Below are positions 36,465-44,846 of a DNA stretch of 64,000 bases, one piece after another. Below the pieces are notes generated by a model. It ran no database searches. It had not been told where the DNA came from and was given only the letters and a program-made list of their open reading frames with translations. How positions within the stretch are numbered: position 1 is the first letter of the stretch; each line of letters opens with the position of its first letter. A program made the position numbers and the translations under genes. The DNA comes from Coprococcus aceti (GTDB taxonomy: Bacteria > Bacillota > Clostridia > Lachnospirales > Lachnospiraceae), in NCBI RefSeq assembly GCF_025567285.1, contig NZ_JAOQJT010000002.1, forward strand, positions 310,001-374,000, in the 5' to 3' direction.

Positions 36465-37019
36465 TCATCTTATTCCCGCTGGACATCCACCGCATCCGCC
36501 ACAGCCTGCCGTTCTGACAGCTCCGGCATCATCTCCGGCGTAATTAAATGCCGACTCTATGAGGCACACCGCCTGGGAGCTTATTCCAAGTCCCCCTCCG
36601 GTAAACCCAAGCTTCTCCTCCGTTGTCGCCTTGATATTGACCTGATCCTTGTCTATACACAGGCAATTACAGATATTCTCCCTCATCTGATCAATGTACG
36701 GCGCCATCTTAGGGCTCTGGGCAATTACGGTCGCATCTATGTTCTCGATGATGTAGAGCTTCTCCTCGAGAAGTCTCTTCACTTCTGACAGGAGCTTCAT
36801 GCTGTCCGCTCCCTTATACCTCTCATCAGTATCAGGGAAATGCTTTCCAATATCCCCCAACGCCGCAGCACCGAGAAGCGCATCCATTATCGCATGAAGA
36901 AGTACATCCGCATCGCTGTGTCCAAGGAGTCCTTTCTCATATGGAATCTCAACTCCTCCGATTATAAGTTTTCGTCCCTCAACTAGTCTGTGGACATCGT
37001 ATCCCATTCCAACTCTCAT
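36465..37019 (-). CDS. ispF: 2-C-methyl-D-erythritol 2,4-cyclodiphosphate synthase with Cys-rich tail
   Basis: 184 residues. Fifth step of the MEP isoprenoid pathway. Metal ligands are D8 and H10 in GYDVHR and H42 in LLHAIMDAL; HSDADVLLHA and EEKLGFTGGGLGI are the family signatures. IspF is normally near 157 residues; here a tail of about 26 residues is added, ending GCGGCGGCPAGIR with cysteines at 173, 176 and 179. AAGGAGG precedes the ATG. It sits just beyond the tRNA terminator. Confidence 0.94.
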   Translation of the reverse strand: MRVGMGYDVHRLVEGRKLIIGGVEIPYEKGLLGHSDADVLLHAIMDALLGAAALGDIGKHFPDTDERYKGADSMKLLSEVKRLLEEKLYIIENIDATVIAQSPKMAPYIDQMRENICNCLCIDKDQVNIKATTEEKLGFTGGGLGISSQAVCLIESAFNYAGDDAGAVRTAGCGGCGGCPAGIR

Positions 37020-37041
37020 GTGATATCCTCCTTATATGAAT

Positions 37042-37069
37042 AAAAAAAAGACGGAATGTCTTCCGTCTC
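37042..37069 (-). terminator. tRNA operon terminator
   Basis: AGACGGAA/TTCCGTCT stem with a four-base loop, followed on the minus strand by eight T. It lies between the tRNA-Met gene and ispF. Confidence 0.88.
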
Positions 37070-37078
37070 ATCAAATAG

Positions 37079-37152
37079 TAGCGAGAGGGGGATTCGAACC
37101 CTCGACACTGCGGGTATGAACCGCATGCTCTAGCCAACTGAGCTATCTCGCC
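37079..37152 (-). tRNA. tRNA-Met (anticodon CAT)
   Basis: 74 nt. Acceptor stem GGCGAGA/TCTCGCT, D arm with AGCTCAG, anticodon loop TTCATAC, T arm GGTTCGAATCC. The first acceptor pair is G-U rather than the mismatch of initiator tRNA, so this is probably the elongator; a tRNA-Ile with modified CAT cannot be excluded. Confidence 0.93.
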
Positions 37153-37164
37153 ATGTCTTGTAAA

Positions 37165-37237
37165 TGGGACCTATAGGGCTCGAACCTATGACCCTCTGCT
37201 TGTAAGGCAGATGCTCTCCCAGCTGAGCTAAGATCCC
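37165..37237 (-). tRNA. tRNA-Val (anticodon TAC)
   Basis: 73 nt. Acceptor GGGATCT/AGGTCCC, anticodon loop CTTACAA, T arm GGTTCGAGCCC. Twelve bases upstream of tRNA-Met and in one transcript with it. Confidence 0.95.
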
Positions 37238-37270
37238 ATATTACTTCGTGTCATCGCTGACACCTTTGTT

Positions 37271-37299
37271 AGTATACTCAAGTGACCATGTTTTGTCAA
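37271..37299 (-). promoter_or_regulatory. tRNA operon promoter
   Basis: TTGACA (37294-37299), 17 bp, TATACT (37271-37276): almost perfect consensus, as expected for stable RNA. Confidence 0.88.
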
Positions 37300-37329
37300 C
37301 AACTTTTTTCACTTTTTTTATTTTATTTT

Positions 37330-37863
37330 TTATCGGCCTCCACCAAACAGGTAAATAATGAGATTCACTATGAACAGAATGATGACAACAGGTATCACGA
37401 TATACCACACTATCTTAAATCCCAGCCAGATAACTCCAAGCACTATACCTATAACAAGTGCAGCCACAAGAATGAGTATTATCGCTGTCAGCACCTTGCC
37501 TATCGGTGAACTGAAATCAAGCTTGCCATAAGCAAAGCTTGTATTGCCCTCGTCGTCCACATTTACATGCCAGCCCTTCTGACTGCTTCCGCTGGCTTTG
37601 CGGGTGTTGTAGCTGCCATCATACGAAGAGGATTCTGTATCATAATATCTTCCGCTTGCGCCCTGTCCCTCTGTGTCAATGATCGTCTTGGCGATCAGTC
37701 TTGCAGATCCCAGAGATGAACATATCTCCTCCTCTGACTTGCCTGCTTCTTTCTGCTTCTTAAAATAATCCTCATAATAATTTATCGTGTCATAATATGT
37801 CTGCGTTGAGACATTTCCATCAAGAGCTTTCTTCAGCTCATCCATAAACTCTCTTTTTCGCAT
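37330..37863 (-). CDS. DUF1700-like membrane protein
   Basis: 177 residues. The N-terminal 60 residues (KREFMDELKKALDG, YYEDYFKKQKEAGKSEEEICSSLG) match the DUF1700 pattern often paired with PadR regulators. A Ser/Gly/Tyr-rich linker follows, then two long hydrophobic segments at the C-terminus. GGAGGTG supports the ATG at 37863. It follows the transglutaminase-like gene by 37 bp. No PadR gene is next to it. Function unknown, probably envelope related. Confidence 0.75.
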   Translation of the reverse strand: MRKREFMDELKKALDGNVSTQTYYDTINYYEDYFKKQKEAGKSEEEICSSLGSARLIAKTIIDTEGQGASGRYYDTESSSYDGSYNTRKASGSSQKGWHVNVDDEGNTSFAYGKLDFSSPIGKVLTAIILILVAALVIGIVLGVIWLGFKIVWYIVIPVVIILFIVNLIIYLFGGGR

Positions 37864-37900
37864 ATCGCACCTCCGCGCCATTATGTCAATTCTATTTTTA

Positions 37901-39058
37901 TCACTTCATATTAAGATATACGACGACAACTTTGTAGCCGCCCATATCTTCCACCACATAATTTATAGACCTTATATTGCCATAATTGTACAGAAATGAC
38001 AAGTCAAATGTTTCGTCATCTGTATATATAGCAGCTTCCAGCACATTACTGCCGCCCATCTGTATCCTTATGCCTTTTTTATACTCATCGAACGAGTCAT
38101 AGGTATAAAACCTCTTTTTATAGAAATTATACGCTGTGTCGGCACACTCTCTGTAGAATTGCTTTTCCCATGAGTGAGTCAGTTCCAGTGTGCTGTCATC
38201 GACATTCACATAGGTGTGCTTCAGATAGCTGCCCATATCCGGCAGCGAGTCATCCCATGTCAGATCCACATTATACCATTCTCCGCCGAGCTCTATCTGA
38301 TTCCATGCATGAAGTCCTTCCTCCGTGCTTCCGACTACTATGTCACATTTGACGCCCAGACAGGACATGATTATGAAGAACGCCTCAGCGTAGCCGTCGC
38401 ACACGCTCTGGTGAAGCACCAGCGCTCCATATGCCGTATATGCATCATCATTATTGTCGGGATATCCATAGACACAGTTTTCCACTATATAATCGTGCAC
38501 GGCGATCTCCTTGTCAAGGTCGCTCATGCCATCTGAAATGTTGTCATTTATAAAGCTGTCGATCACCTCATATATCTGCTTCGCCCTTATGTTGTCCTCC
38601 GGGATATCCGTTCCTTCTATATATTTCCTGACAGCATAATAATTATCCGACAGTTCATAGTTGAGCTGTATTGCCAGATATCTTCCCGTCTCGATTATTA
38701 TCCTGTACGTATCCACTGAGCCGTATGCCGAATCTATATATTTGTTGATGTTGTGCACATCACTTTTCGCCACATTACTTACATAATACATGCCCGACTC
38801 GTCTCCGTCCTCCATATCCTGGACAACGGCCGCCCGGAACTCCACCAGGCCATCAAGCATCTGGCTGCTCTTGATCACATTGAAGAACAACCACCGCACT
38901 CCCACCATCATCAGCGAGAGAACAACTACAATACTTATAACTCCAAGAATCTTCTTTTTTGTACCCAAACTTCCTGTCAATCCTCCATCCCTGCTTTGCT
39001 GCGGTGATCCGCCTGTATATTTTATCATCTGTACTTTTGCGCCGCAAGCACCAACCAC
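37901..39058 (-). CDS. Membrane-anchored transglutaminase-like protein
   Basis: 385 residues. One transmembrane segment near residues 35-60 anchors an extracytoplasmic domain. The transglutaminase core has the Cys in SVCDGYAEAF, His in LHAWNQI and Asp in VDLTWDD, the usual catalytic triad order. Such domains act as cysteine peptidases or cross-linkers at the cell wall. The start is uncertain: GTG at 39058 with AGGAA, or ATG at 39028. First gene of a pair with the DUF1700-like gene. Confidence 0.82.
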   Translation of the reverse strand: MVGACGAKVQMIKYTGGSPQQSRDGGLTGSLGTKKKILGVISIVVVLSLMMVGVRWLFFNVIKSSQMLDGLVEFRAAVVQDMEDGDESGMYYVSNVAKSDVHNINKYIDSAYGSVDTYRIIIETGRYLAIQLNYELSDNYYAVRKYIEGTDIPEDNIRAKQIYEVIDSFINDNISDGMSDLDKEIAVHDYIVENCVYGYPDNNDDAYTAYGALVLHQSVCDGYAEAFFIIMSCLGVKCDIVVGSTEEGLHAWNQIELGGEWYNVDLTWDDSLPDMGSYLKHTYVNVDDSTLELTHSWEKQFYRECADTAYNFYKKRFYTYDSFDEYKKGIRIQMGGSNVLEAAIYTDDETFDLSFLYNYGNIRSINYVVEDMGGYKVVVVYLNMK

Positions 39059-39131
39059 GCATTTCCTGTGGTTATAAATAAACCTTATTTGTGTTGATAT
39101 GCGAACTTTTATGTTGTAAAATGTACGTTGT

Positions 39132-39165
39132 TTGAAAACTACCTTATAATTTACTCAGTTTTCAA
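39132..39165 (+). promoter_or_regulatory. Inverted repeat spanning the argH -10 element
   Basis: TTGAAAACT (39132-39140) and AGTTTTCAA (39157-39165) are a perfect inverted repeat with TATAAT at 39145-39150 between them. It could be an operator for an arginine-responsive regulator or an RNA hairpin. Confidence 0.45.
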
Positions 39166-39201
39166 CCTAAAACAAAAAAATAACAGAAAAGAGGATTTAA
39201 T

Positions 39202-40611
39202 ATGGCTCAGCTCTGGGGCGGACGCTTCACAAAAGAAACAGACAAATTAGTATATAACTTTAACGCATCTATTTCATTTGATCAGAAATTCTACAGACAG
39301 GATATCCGCGGAAGTATCGCGCATGTAACCATGCTCGCTTCATCCGGTATTCTCACTGACGAGGAAAGAGATCAGATCATAGCGGGACTTAAGGGCATAC
39401 TGAACGATGTGGAGAACGGTTCTCTGCAGATCACTTCAGAATACGAAGATATACACAGCTTTGTCGAGGCAAATCTCATAGACAGGATCGGCGATGTGGG
39501 CAAAAAGCTTCACACCGGACGAAGCAGGAACGACCAGGTTGCATTGGACATGAAGCTCTATGTAAGAGACGAGATCATCGAGCTCAAGGAGCTTATTTAC
39601 AAGCTTCTGACTACTCTTCACAGACTTATGAATGAGCACATCGACACATACATGCCTGGATTTACTCACCTCCAGAAGGCACAGCCAATAACTCTGGCAC
39701 ATCACTTTGGAGCATACATGGAGATGTTCAAGCGTGACTACGACAGAATGAACGATATATATGACAGAATGAACTACTGTCCTCTCGGATCAGGTGCCCT
39801 CGCAGGAACCACATATCCGCTCGACAGAGAGCTCACCGCTTCTCTGCTGGACTTCTACGGTCCGACTCTCAACAGCATGGATTCAGTTGCCGACAGGGAT
39901 TACTGCATAGAGCTTTTATCCGCCATGTCTACCATCATGATGCATCTCTCACGTTTCTCCGAGGAGATCATCATCTGGAACTCAAATGAATATCAGTTTG
40001 TTGAGCTCGATGATTCATACAGCACAGGAAGCTCTATCATGCCACAGAAGAAGAACCCGGATATAGCCGAGCTCGTAAGAGGTAAGACAGGCAGGGTTTA
40101 CGGTGCTCTCACCTCCCTTCTCACAACCATGAAGGGAATCCCTCTCGCATACAACAAGGACATGCAGGAGGATAAGGAGCTCACATTTGACGCGATAGAC
40201 ACTGTAAAGGGATGTCTCGCACTGTTCACAGGCATGATAGCCACCATGACAGTCAACAAGCCTAGAATGGAAGCATCAGCCAAGAACGGATTCACCAACG
40301 CAACAGATGCCGCAGATTACCTTGTAAATCACGGTGTACCTTTCCGTGATGCACACGGCATCGTCGGCCAGCTCGTTCTGAAGTGCATAGAGGAGAACAT
40401 CTCCCTCGACCAGCTTAGTCTCGACGAGTACAAGGCCATCTGTCCTGTATTTGAAGATGACATATATACAGCCATCAGCATGGAAGAATGTGTTCAGAAG
40501 CGTAACACAATCGGTGCTCCGGGACACGCTGCAATGCAGAAGGTGATCGATGCAAACGACAAGTTCTTAGCATGGGCTGAGCAGGATTTAACCAAGCACA
40601 CCAAGGAGTGA
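39202..40611 (+). CDS. argH: Argininosuccinate lyase
   Basis: 469 residues. Splits argininosuccinate into arginine and fumarate. Motifs: TGRSRND at 105-111, THLQKAQP at 155-162 and the fumarase-superfamily signature GSSIMPQKKNPD at 276-287 with the catalytic serine. No argG or other arg gene is nearby, so the pathway is dispersed. It is followed by a small gene whose ribosome binding site lies within the argH 3' end. Confidence 0.97.
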   Translation: MAQLWGGRFTKETDKLVYNFNASISFDQKFYRQDIRGSIAHVTMLASSGILTDEERDQIIAGLKGILNDVENGSLQITSEYEDIHSFVEANLIDRIGDVGKKLHTGRSRNDQVALDMKLYVRDEIIELKELIYKLLTTLHRLMNEHIDTYMPGFTHLQKAQPITLAHHFGAYMEMFKRDYDRMNDIYDRMNYCPLGSGALAGTTYPLDRELTASLLDFYGPTLNSMDSVADRDYCIELLSAMSTIMMHLSRFSEEIIIWNSNEYQFVELDDSYSTGSSIMPQKKNPDIAELVRGKTGRVYGALTSLLTTMKGIPLAYNKDMQEDKELTFDAIDTVKGCLALFTGMIATMTVNKPRMEASAKNGFTNATDAADYLVNHGVPFRDAHGIVGQLVLKCIEENISLDQLSLDEYKAICPVFEDDIYTAISMEECVQKRNTIGAPGHAAMQKVIDANDKFLAWAEQDLTKHTKE

Positions 40612-40616
40612 TTTTT

Positions 40617-40814
40617 ATGAACAATACAACAAAAGCCAAATACGATATGGCAGAAAAGATGCTCAAGGTCGATATCTCTCTTGAGGAGGTTGCTCTCATG
40701 ACTGAGCTTCCAATGGAAACCCTGAAAAAAATACAGCATGACATCCAGAAAGACGGACTCGTCACAAGACACGACGTGAAGGATGTCGATCTCGATTCAG
40801 GCTACCTTATCTAA
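40617..40814 (+). CDS. Small protein resembling the C-terminal piece of Rpn/PD-(D/E)XK transposase-like proteins
   Basis: 65 residues. AAGGAG (40603-40608) eight bases before the ATG at 40617 shows it is translated, coupled to argH. The sequence AEKMLKVDISLEEVALMTELPMETLKKI is a short helix-turn-helix-like repeat seen at the C-terminus of many Rpn-family proteins. No nuclease domain is present, so it is either a stand-alone small protein or a remnant. Function unknown. Confidence 0.7.
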   Translation: MNNTTKAKYDMAEKMLKVDISLEEVALMTELPMETLKKIQHDIQKDGLVTRHDVKDVDLDSGYLI

Positions 40815-40837
40815 GCTTAATCCACATACCGTATAAT

Positions 40838-40879
40838 AAATATCCCCGCTGTTCTCACTATGGCCCAGCGGGGATATTT
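40838..40879. terminator. Bidirectional terminator between argH operon and sigG
   Basis: AAATATCCCCGCTG (40838-40851) pairs perfectly with CAGCGGGGATATTT (40866-40879), flanked by A/T runs, between convergent genes. Confidence 0.92.
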
Positions 40880-40900
40880 ATATGTGTACAACATTCCGGT

Positions 40901-41683
40901 TTATTTGTCCTCAAGATACCTTCTAAGACTTTTTATCGCATTCTTCTCGAGGCGGCTGACCTGCGCCTGGGATATGCATATCTCCTCTGCCACCTCCGTC
41001 TGGGTCTTTCCCTCAAAAAATCTCAGCCTCACTATATTCTTCTCCCTGTCGCACAGCCTGTCCATAGCCTCTCTGAGATCAAGGTTTTCAACCCACATCT
41101 CCTCCTTATTCTTTCTGTCTCTTATCTGATCCATGATGTACAAGGTGTCTCCACCCTCCTGATACACCGGCTCATACAGGGACAGCGGTGCCGATATGGC
41201 ATCAAGCGACATGACTATATCTTCCTTCGGTATACTTATCTCCTCCGCTATCTCCTCTATCGTCGGCTCCTTATCCTTTGTCTTCTGGAGATTTTCCTTG
41301 GCATATATCGCCTTGTAGGCTATATCACGCAATGACCTTGATACTCTTATAGCATTGTTATCTCTGAGATACCTTCTACACTCACCTATGATCATAGGCA
41401 CAGCGTACGTACTGAATTTGACATTGAGACTTCTGTCAAAATTATCCAACGCCTTGATAAGCCCTATACAGCCAACCTGGAACAGATCATCCGGATTCTC
41501 ATTTGAACTGCCAAATCTCTGGATCACGCTGAGCACAAGGCGGAGATTCCCCTCTATAAACTCCTCCCGGGCAGAGCTGTCTCCCTGCTCCATCCTGTCA
41601 AACAGCATGTTCTTCTCATCCTCTGTAAGATATGGTAATTTCGATGTATTTACACCACATATAACCACTCTGTTCAGCGCCAT
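40901..41683 (-). CDS. sigG: RNA polymerase sporulation sigma factor, SigG type
   Basis: 260 residues. Forespore-specific sigma-70 family factor. The N-terminus NRVVICGVNTSKLPYLT is the SigG signature (the stretch recognised by anti-sigma factors); region 2 is LVLSVIQRFGSSNENPDDLFQVGCIGLIKALDNFD and region 4 ends TEVAEEICISQAQVSRLEKNAI. GGAGGG fixes the ATG at 41683. In most spore formers sigG follows spoIIGA-sigE; here it is alone beside prfC. Confidence 0.93.
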   Translation of the reverse strand: MALNRVVICGVNTSKLPYLTEDEKNMLFDRMEQGDSSAREEFIEGNLRLVLSVIQRFGSSNENPDDLFQVGCIGLIKALDNFDRSLNVKFSTYAVPMIIGECRRYLRDNNAIRVSRSLRDIAYKAIYAKENLQKTKDKEPTIEEIAEEISIPKEDIVMSLDAISAPLSLYEPVYQEGGDTLYIMDQIRDRKNKEEMWVENLDLREAMDRLCDREKNIVRLRFFEGKTQTEVAEEICISQAQVSRLEKNAIKSLRRYLEDK

Positions 41684-41781
41684 ATCATGTCCCTCCACGT
41701 GTTATCTGTCTAACACTAGGATTGTCAGATACATGCCAATTTATTCATATTTGCACCACTTTTACTGATATATATGCACGC

Positions 41782-41836
41782 AAAAAGACCATGAAAACCA
41801 ATTTGTGCCCTAAGTCACTCATCATCTTCATGGTCT
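41782..41836 (-). terminator. prfC terminator
   Basis: AGACCATGAA (41786-41795) pairs with TTCATGGTCT (41827-41836), followed on the minus strand by five T. Confidence 0.8.
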
Positions 41837-41851
41837 CTTATCTTCGTATAT

Positions 41852-43447
41852 CTAGTTCTTTCTGAACTCCTCAAGTTCAAGTCCCTCATTGTGCTGGAGA
41901 ACCTGATCGATGACCCACTCATTTGCAAACAGGAGAAGCGGATTACCCTTCATGTCCTTAACCTTCTTGACATCGCTCACACGCTTGAGCTTTGTCACGT
42001 CTATGGTAGGATCCTTCACCCATCTGATATAGTTATATGGTATCGGCTCAAGTCTTATCTCACAGCCGTACTCATTCTCAAGTCTGTACTTAAGTACATC
42101 AAACTGAAGTACGCCGACAACTCCGACTATGATCTCTGAAAGACCCGCAGTGTACTCCTGGAATATCTGTATAGCACCCTCCTGGGCAATCTGGGTAACA
42201 CCCTTGACAAACTGCTTACGCTTCATGCTGTTGAGCTGAACAACCCTGCAGAAGTGCTCCGGTGCAAATGTAGGGATACCCTCATACTCAAACTTCTTTC
42301 CGCCTGTTGTGAGCGTATCTCCAATCGAGAACAGATCAGGATCAAATACACCTATAACGTCACCGGCATACGCCTCGTCGACGATCTTCCTGTCCTGAGC
42401 CATAAGCTGCTGTGGCTGGGAAAGCTTGATCTTTCTCTTGCTGGCAGCATGATATACCTCCATGCCTGCCTCAAACTTACCAGAGCAGATTCTCATAAAT
42501 GCGATTCTGTCTCTGTGAGCCTTGTTCATATTTGCCTGAATCTTGAACACAAAAGCTGAGAACGGCTCTGTTACAGGATCTATGATTCCCTCTGATGAAT
42601 TACGTCCGATAGGAGGTGTCGTCATCTTAAGGAAATAGTTCAGGAACTGCTCGATACCAAATGTATTCAGCGCAGAACCGAAAAATACAGGGGAGAGCTC
42701 TCCGGCTCTGACCTTCTCTATATCCATCTCCTCTGTGGCACCATCTATAAGCTCTATCTCCTCATTGAACTGGTCAAAGAGGTATGGGCCGACAAGCTCC
42801 TTGAGAGCCTCATCGTCTATATGATAATCTGTTTCCTCCGCCTTCTTGGCTCCACCTGTCGATATAGCCTGGAACGTGGACACTATCTTGGTCTTTCTGT
42901 CATATACACCCTTGAACTCTTTTCCTGAACCTATAGGCCAGTTGACAGGGCATGTCTTGATACCGAGAACAGTCTCTATATCATCGAGAAGCTCAAATGT
43001 ATCCCTTGCATCTCTGTCCATCTTATTTATAAATGTGAATATAGGTATATGTCTCATGACACATACCTTGAAGAGCTTTATGGTCTGAGCCTCAACACCC
43101 TTGGATGCATCGATCACCATGACCGCAGAATCCGCAGCCATAAGTGTACGGTAGGTATCCTCCGAGAAATCCTGATGTCCAGGTGTGTCAAGTATGTTTA
43201 TGCAATATCCGTCATAATTGAACTGCAGAACAGACGAGGTTACCGAGATACCTCTCTCCTTCTCTATATCCATCCAGTCCGACACTGCATATTTGGAATT
43301 TGCCTTTCCCTTTACAGATCCCGCTGTGTTTATTGCGCCGCCAAAGAGCAGAAACTTCTCTGTGAGTGTAGTCTTACCTGCATCAGGATGTGAAATTATA
43401 GCAAATGTCCTTCTTCTGTTGATCTCTTCTCTTAACTTGTCATCCAT
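41852..43447 (-). CDS. prfC: Peptide chain release factor 3
   Basis: 531 residues. GTPase that recycles RF1/RF2 from the ribosome. P-loop SHPDAGKTT at 19-27, switch II DTPGHQDFSEDT, NKMDRD for guanine specificity, and the RF3-type C-terminal domain beginning near 300. The start ATG follows an XRE gene by 21 bp, so both are probably in one transcript. Confidence 0.96.
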   Translation of the reverse strand: MDDKLREEINRRRTFAIISHPDAGKTTLTEKFLLFGGAINTAGSVKGKANSKYAVSDWMDIEKERGISVTSSVLQFNYDGYCINILDTPGHQDFSEDTYRTLMAADSAVMVIDASKGVEAQTIKLFKVCVMRHIPIFTFINKMDRDARDTFELLDDIETVLGIKTCPVNWPIGSGKEFKGVYDRKTKIVSTFQAISTGGAKKAEETDYHIDDEALKELVGPYLFDQFNEEIELIDGATEEMDIEKVRAGELSPVFFGSALNTFGIEQFLNYFLKMTTPPIGRNSSEGIIDPVTEPFSAFVFKIQANMNKAHRDRIAFMRICSGKFEAGMEVYHAASKRKIKLSQPQQLMAQDRKIVDEAYAGDVIGVFDPDLFSIGDTLTTGGKKFEYEGIPTFAPEHFCRVVQLNSMKRKQFVKGVTQIAQEGAIQIFQEYTAGLSEIIVGVVGVLQFDVLKYRLENEYGCEIRLEPIPYNYIRWVKDPTIDVTKLKRVSDVKKVKDMKGNPLLLFANEWVIDQVLQHNEGLELEEFRKN

Positions 43448-43468
43448 TATCTTTTCCTCATATACAAT

Positions 43469-43969
43469 TTATTGATTCTTATTCTTCAAAATGTCCCTGT
43501 TCTTCTGAGCCCAGAGCATAAGCGACTGTATATTCACAGACATCTTCTCCAGCTCCTCAAGGACAGCATCAAAAGCTGCAACCTCGGTCTCGTCGACTAT
43601 TCCATCAGCGGTGATCTCTATAAGCTGCTCAGATATATCTTCCATCTTCTTGGAGGATCCGAGGAACTGAAGTATGAGCCTGTCAAGGCTGTCCGCATTT
43701 ATCGGCTTCACCGTCTCTTTTCCTATAGGGCAGTCGCCTGAACAATAGCTGTTACAGAGCTCGGGTATGTCATACGCCTTTGACATGGAAAGTACCTCCT
43801 CAGGGTACGGAACTACTGTGCCAAGCTCTATTCTTGAAAGCCTTGTCCTGTCTATATTGAGCACCTCTGCACTCTTCTCCCTGCTTGTAAGGTTATCGTT
43901 CACCTTAGACGCATTATATCTTGCGACATAATATTTATTGTTAAGCGCCTTTGTAGCTTTTTTACTCAT
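43469..43969 (-). CDS. Helix-turn-helix (XRE-like) regulator with C-terminal helical domain
   Basis: 166 residues. The HTH is TSREKSAEVLNIDRTRLSRIELGTVVPYPEEVLSMSKAY (about 28-66). A cysteine pair motif NSYCSGDCPIGKE follows, then a helical tail (EDISEQLIEITADGIVDETEVAAFDAVLEEL). This CSGDCPIG layout is typical of a clostridial regulator subgroup. AAGGAG precedes the ATG. Its target is unknown; prfC lies 21 bp downstream. Confidence 0.82.
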   Translation of the reverse strand: MSKKATKALNNKYYVARYNASKVNDNLTSREKSAEVLNIDRTRLSRIELGTVVPYPEEVLSMSKAYDIPELCNSYCSGDCPIGKETVKPINADSLDRLILQFLGSSKKMEDISEQLIEITADGIVDETEVAAFDAVLEELEKMSVNIQSLMLWAQKNRDILKNKNQ

Positions 43970-44006
43970 TTTTTTCTCCTTATGTAGTTCTTCCTAATAC
44001 ACCTAA

Positions 44007-44765
44007 TTAAACATAATAACACACAATATCAGCCGAATCAATCATCTTAATATCCGGTGAAAAAGTTCCATCAGAAGCTGCGCAAAATGCAGCTATAAAG
44101 TCTATATTCATATCTCCCTCTGCATGCGCAGGATCCGCTATTTCATCCATATGCATACGGCCGTCACACTCAGCCCTGCATACGGCATAATTGCCCAGCC
44201 AGATATTCTTCTTCTCCATATGTGCATTGTCCATGACCATTTTCTGTTCCTCATCCTTCATAAGTATGCCTGTTCCGGTCATCTTGCTGTACGCCTCGCG
44301 CCTTGTCCACACACATGTGCTGTATATTTCCGGGTGTGCACACGACATCACACATTTTTTGTCCTCATCCGAATACAGGCGGTTAACTATGCTGTCCGAT
44401 ATCCTTCTGACTCTCTCAACGTCTATACCACAAGGCTCACCGCCTATCGCAGCCGCCACACAACCCTCGGTATGGCTTATCGAAAACTGAATGTCCTTTA
44501 TAAACGGCTTTCCCGCCTTATTCTTCTCATACGTGACCAGCCGTTCATCAATTCCGGCACATTCCCTGAGAGCATGTGCAAGCAGGATTCCCGCTGCAAG
44601 ACTGGCATTCCTGTCATCCCGCCTCCTGAGACGTTCCACCTTACACCTTCTGTATTCCGATACTGCATCCAGACATCTGCCATATATCCCATCGTCAGCA
44701 AATGCCCCCGTATCCATTATATATGCTCTGTATCCGTTAAAAGATTTATTCAAATCCAATTCCAT
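44007..44765 (-). CDS. 4'-phosphopantetheinyl transferase (Sfp type)
   Basis: 252 residues. Transfers phosphopantetheine from CoA to a carrier protein serine. Motifs: FSISHTEGCVAAA (94-106), CGIDVERV with D115 and E117 as Mg ligands, and WTRREAYSK with E157. Sfp-type enzymes usually serve polyketide or peptide synthetases, but none is in this window, so it may serve fatty-acid synthesis or a distant cluster. It is downstream of the tubulin-like gene, separated by a hairpin. Confidence 0.88.
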   Translation of the reverse strand: MELDLNKSFNGYRAYIMDTGAFADDGIYGRCLDAVSEYRRCKVERLRRRDDRNASLAAGILLAHALRECAGIDERLVTYEKNKAGKPFIKDIQFSISHTEGCVAAAIGGEPCGIDVERVRRISDSIVNRLYSDEDKKCVMSCAHPEIYSTCVWTRREAYSKMTGTGILMKDEEQKMVMDNAHMEKKNIWLGNYAVCRAECDGRMHMDEIADPAHAEGDMNIDFIAAFCAASDGTFSPDIKMIDSADIVCYYV

Positions 44766-44800
44766 CTCTTTCTACCAAATACGCCATGGTCATAACAACA

Positions 44801-44838
44801 ATACAGCCCCTTAATACTCGCATATTAAAGGGCTGTAT
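44801..44838. terminator. Hairpin terminator after the tubulin-like gene
   Basis: ATACAGCCCCTTAATA (44801-44816) pairs with TATTAAAGGGCTGTAT (44823-44838), a stem of about 16 bp. The minus-strand side continues TTGTTGTT, so termination is likely. Confidence 0.7.
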
Positions 44839-44846
44839 AAACTAAC

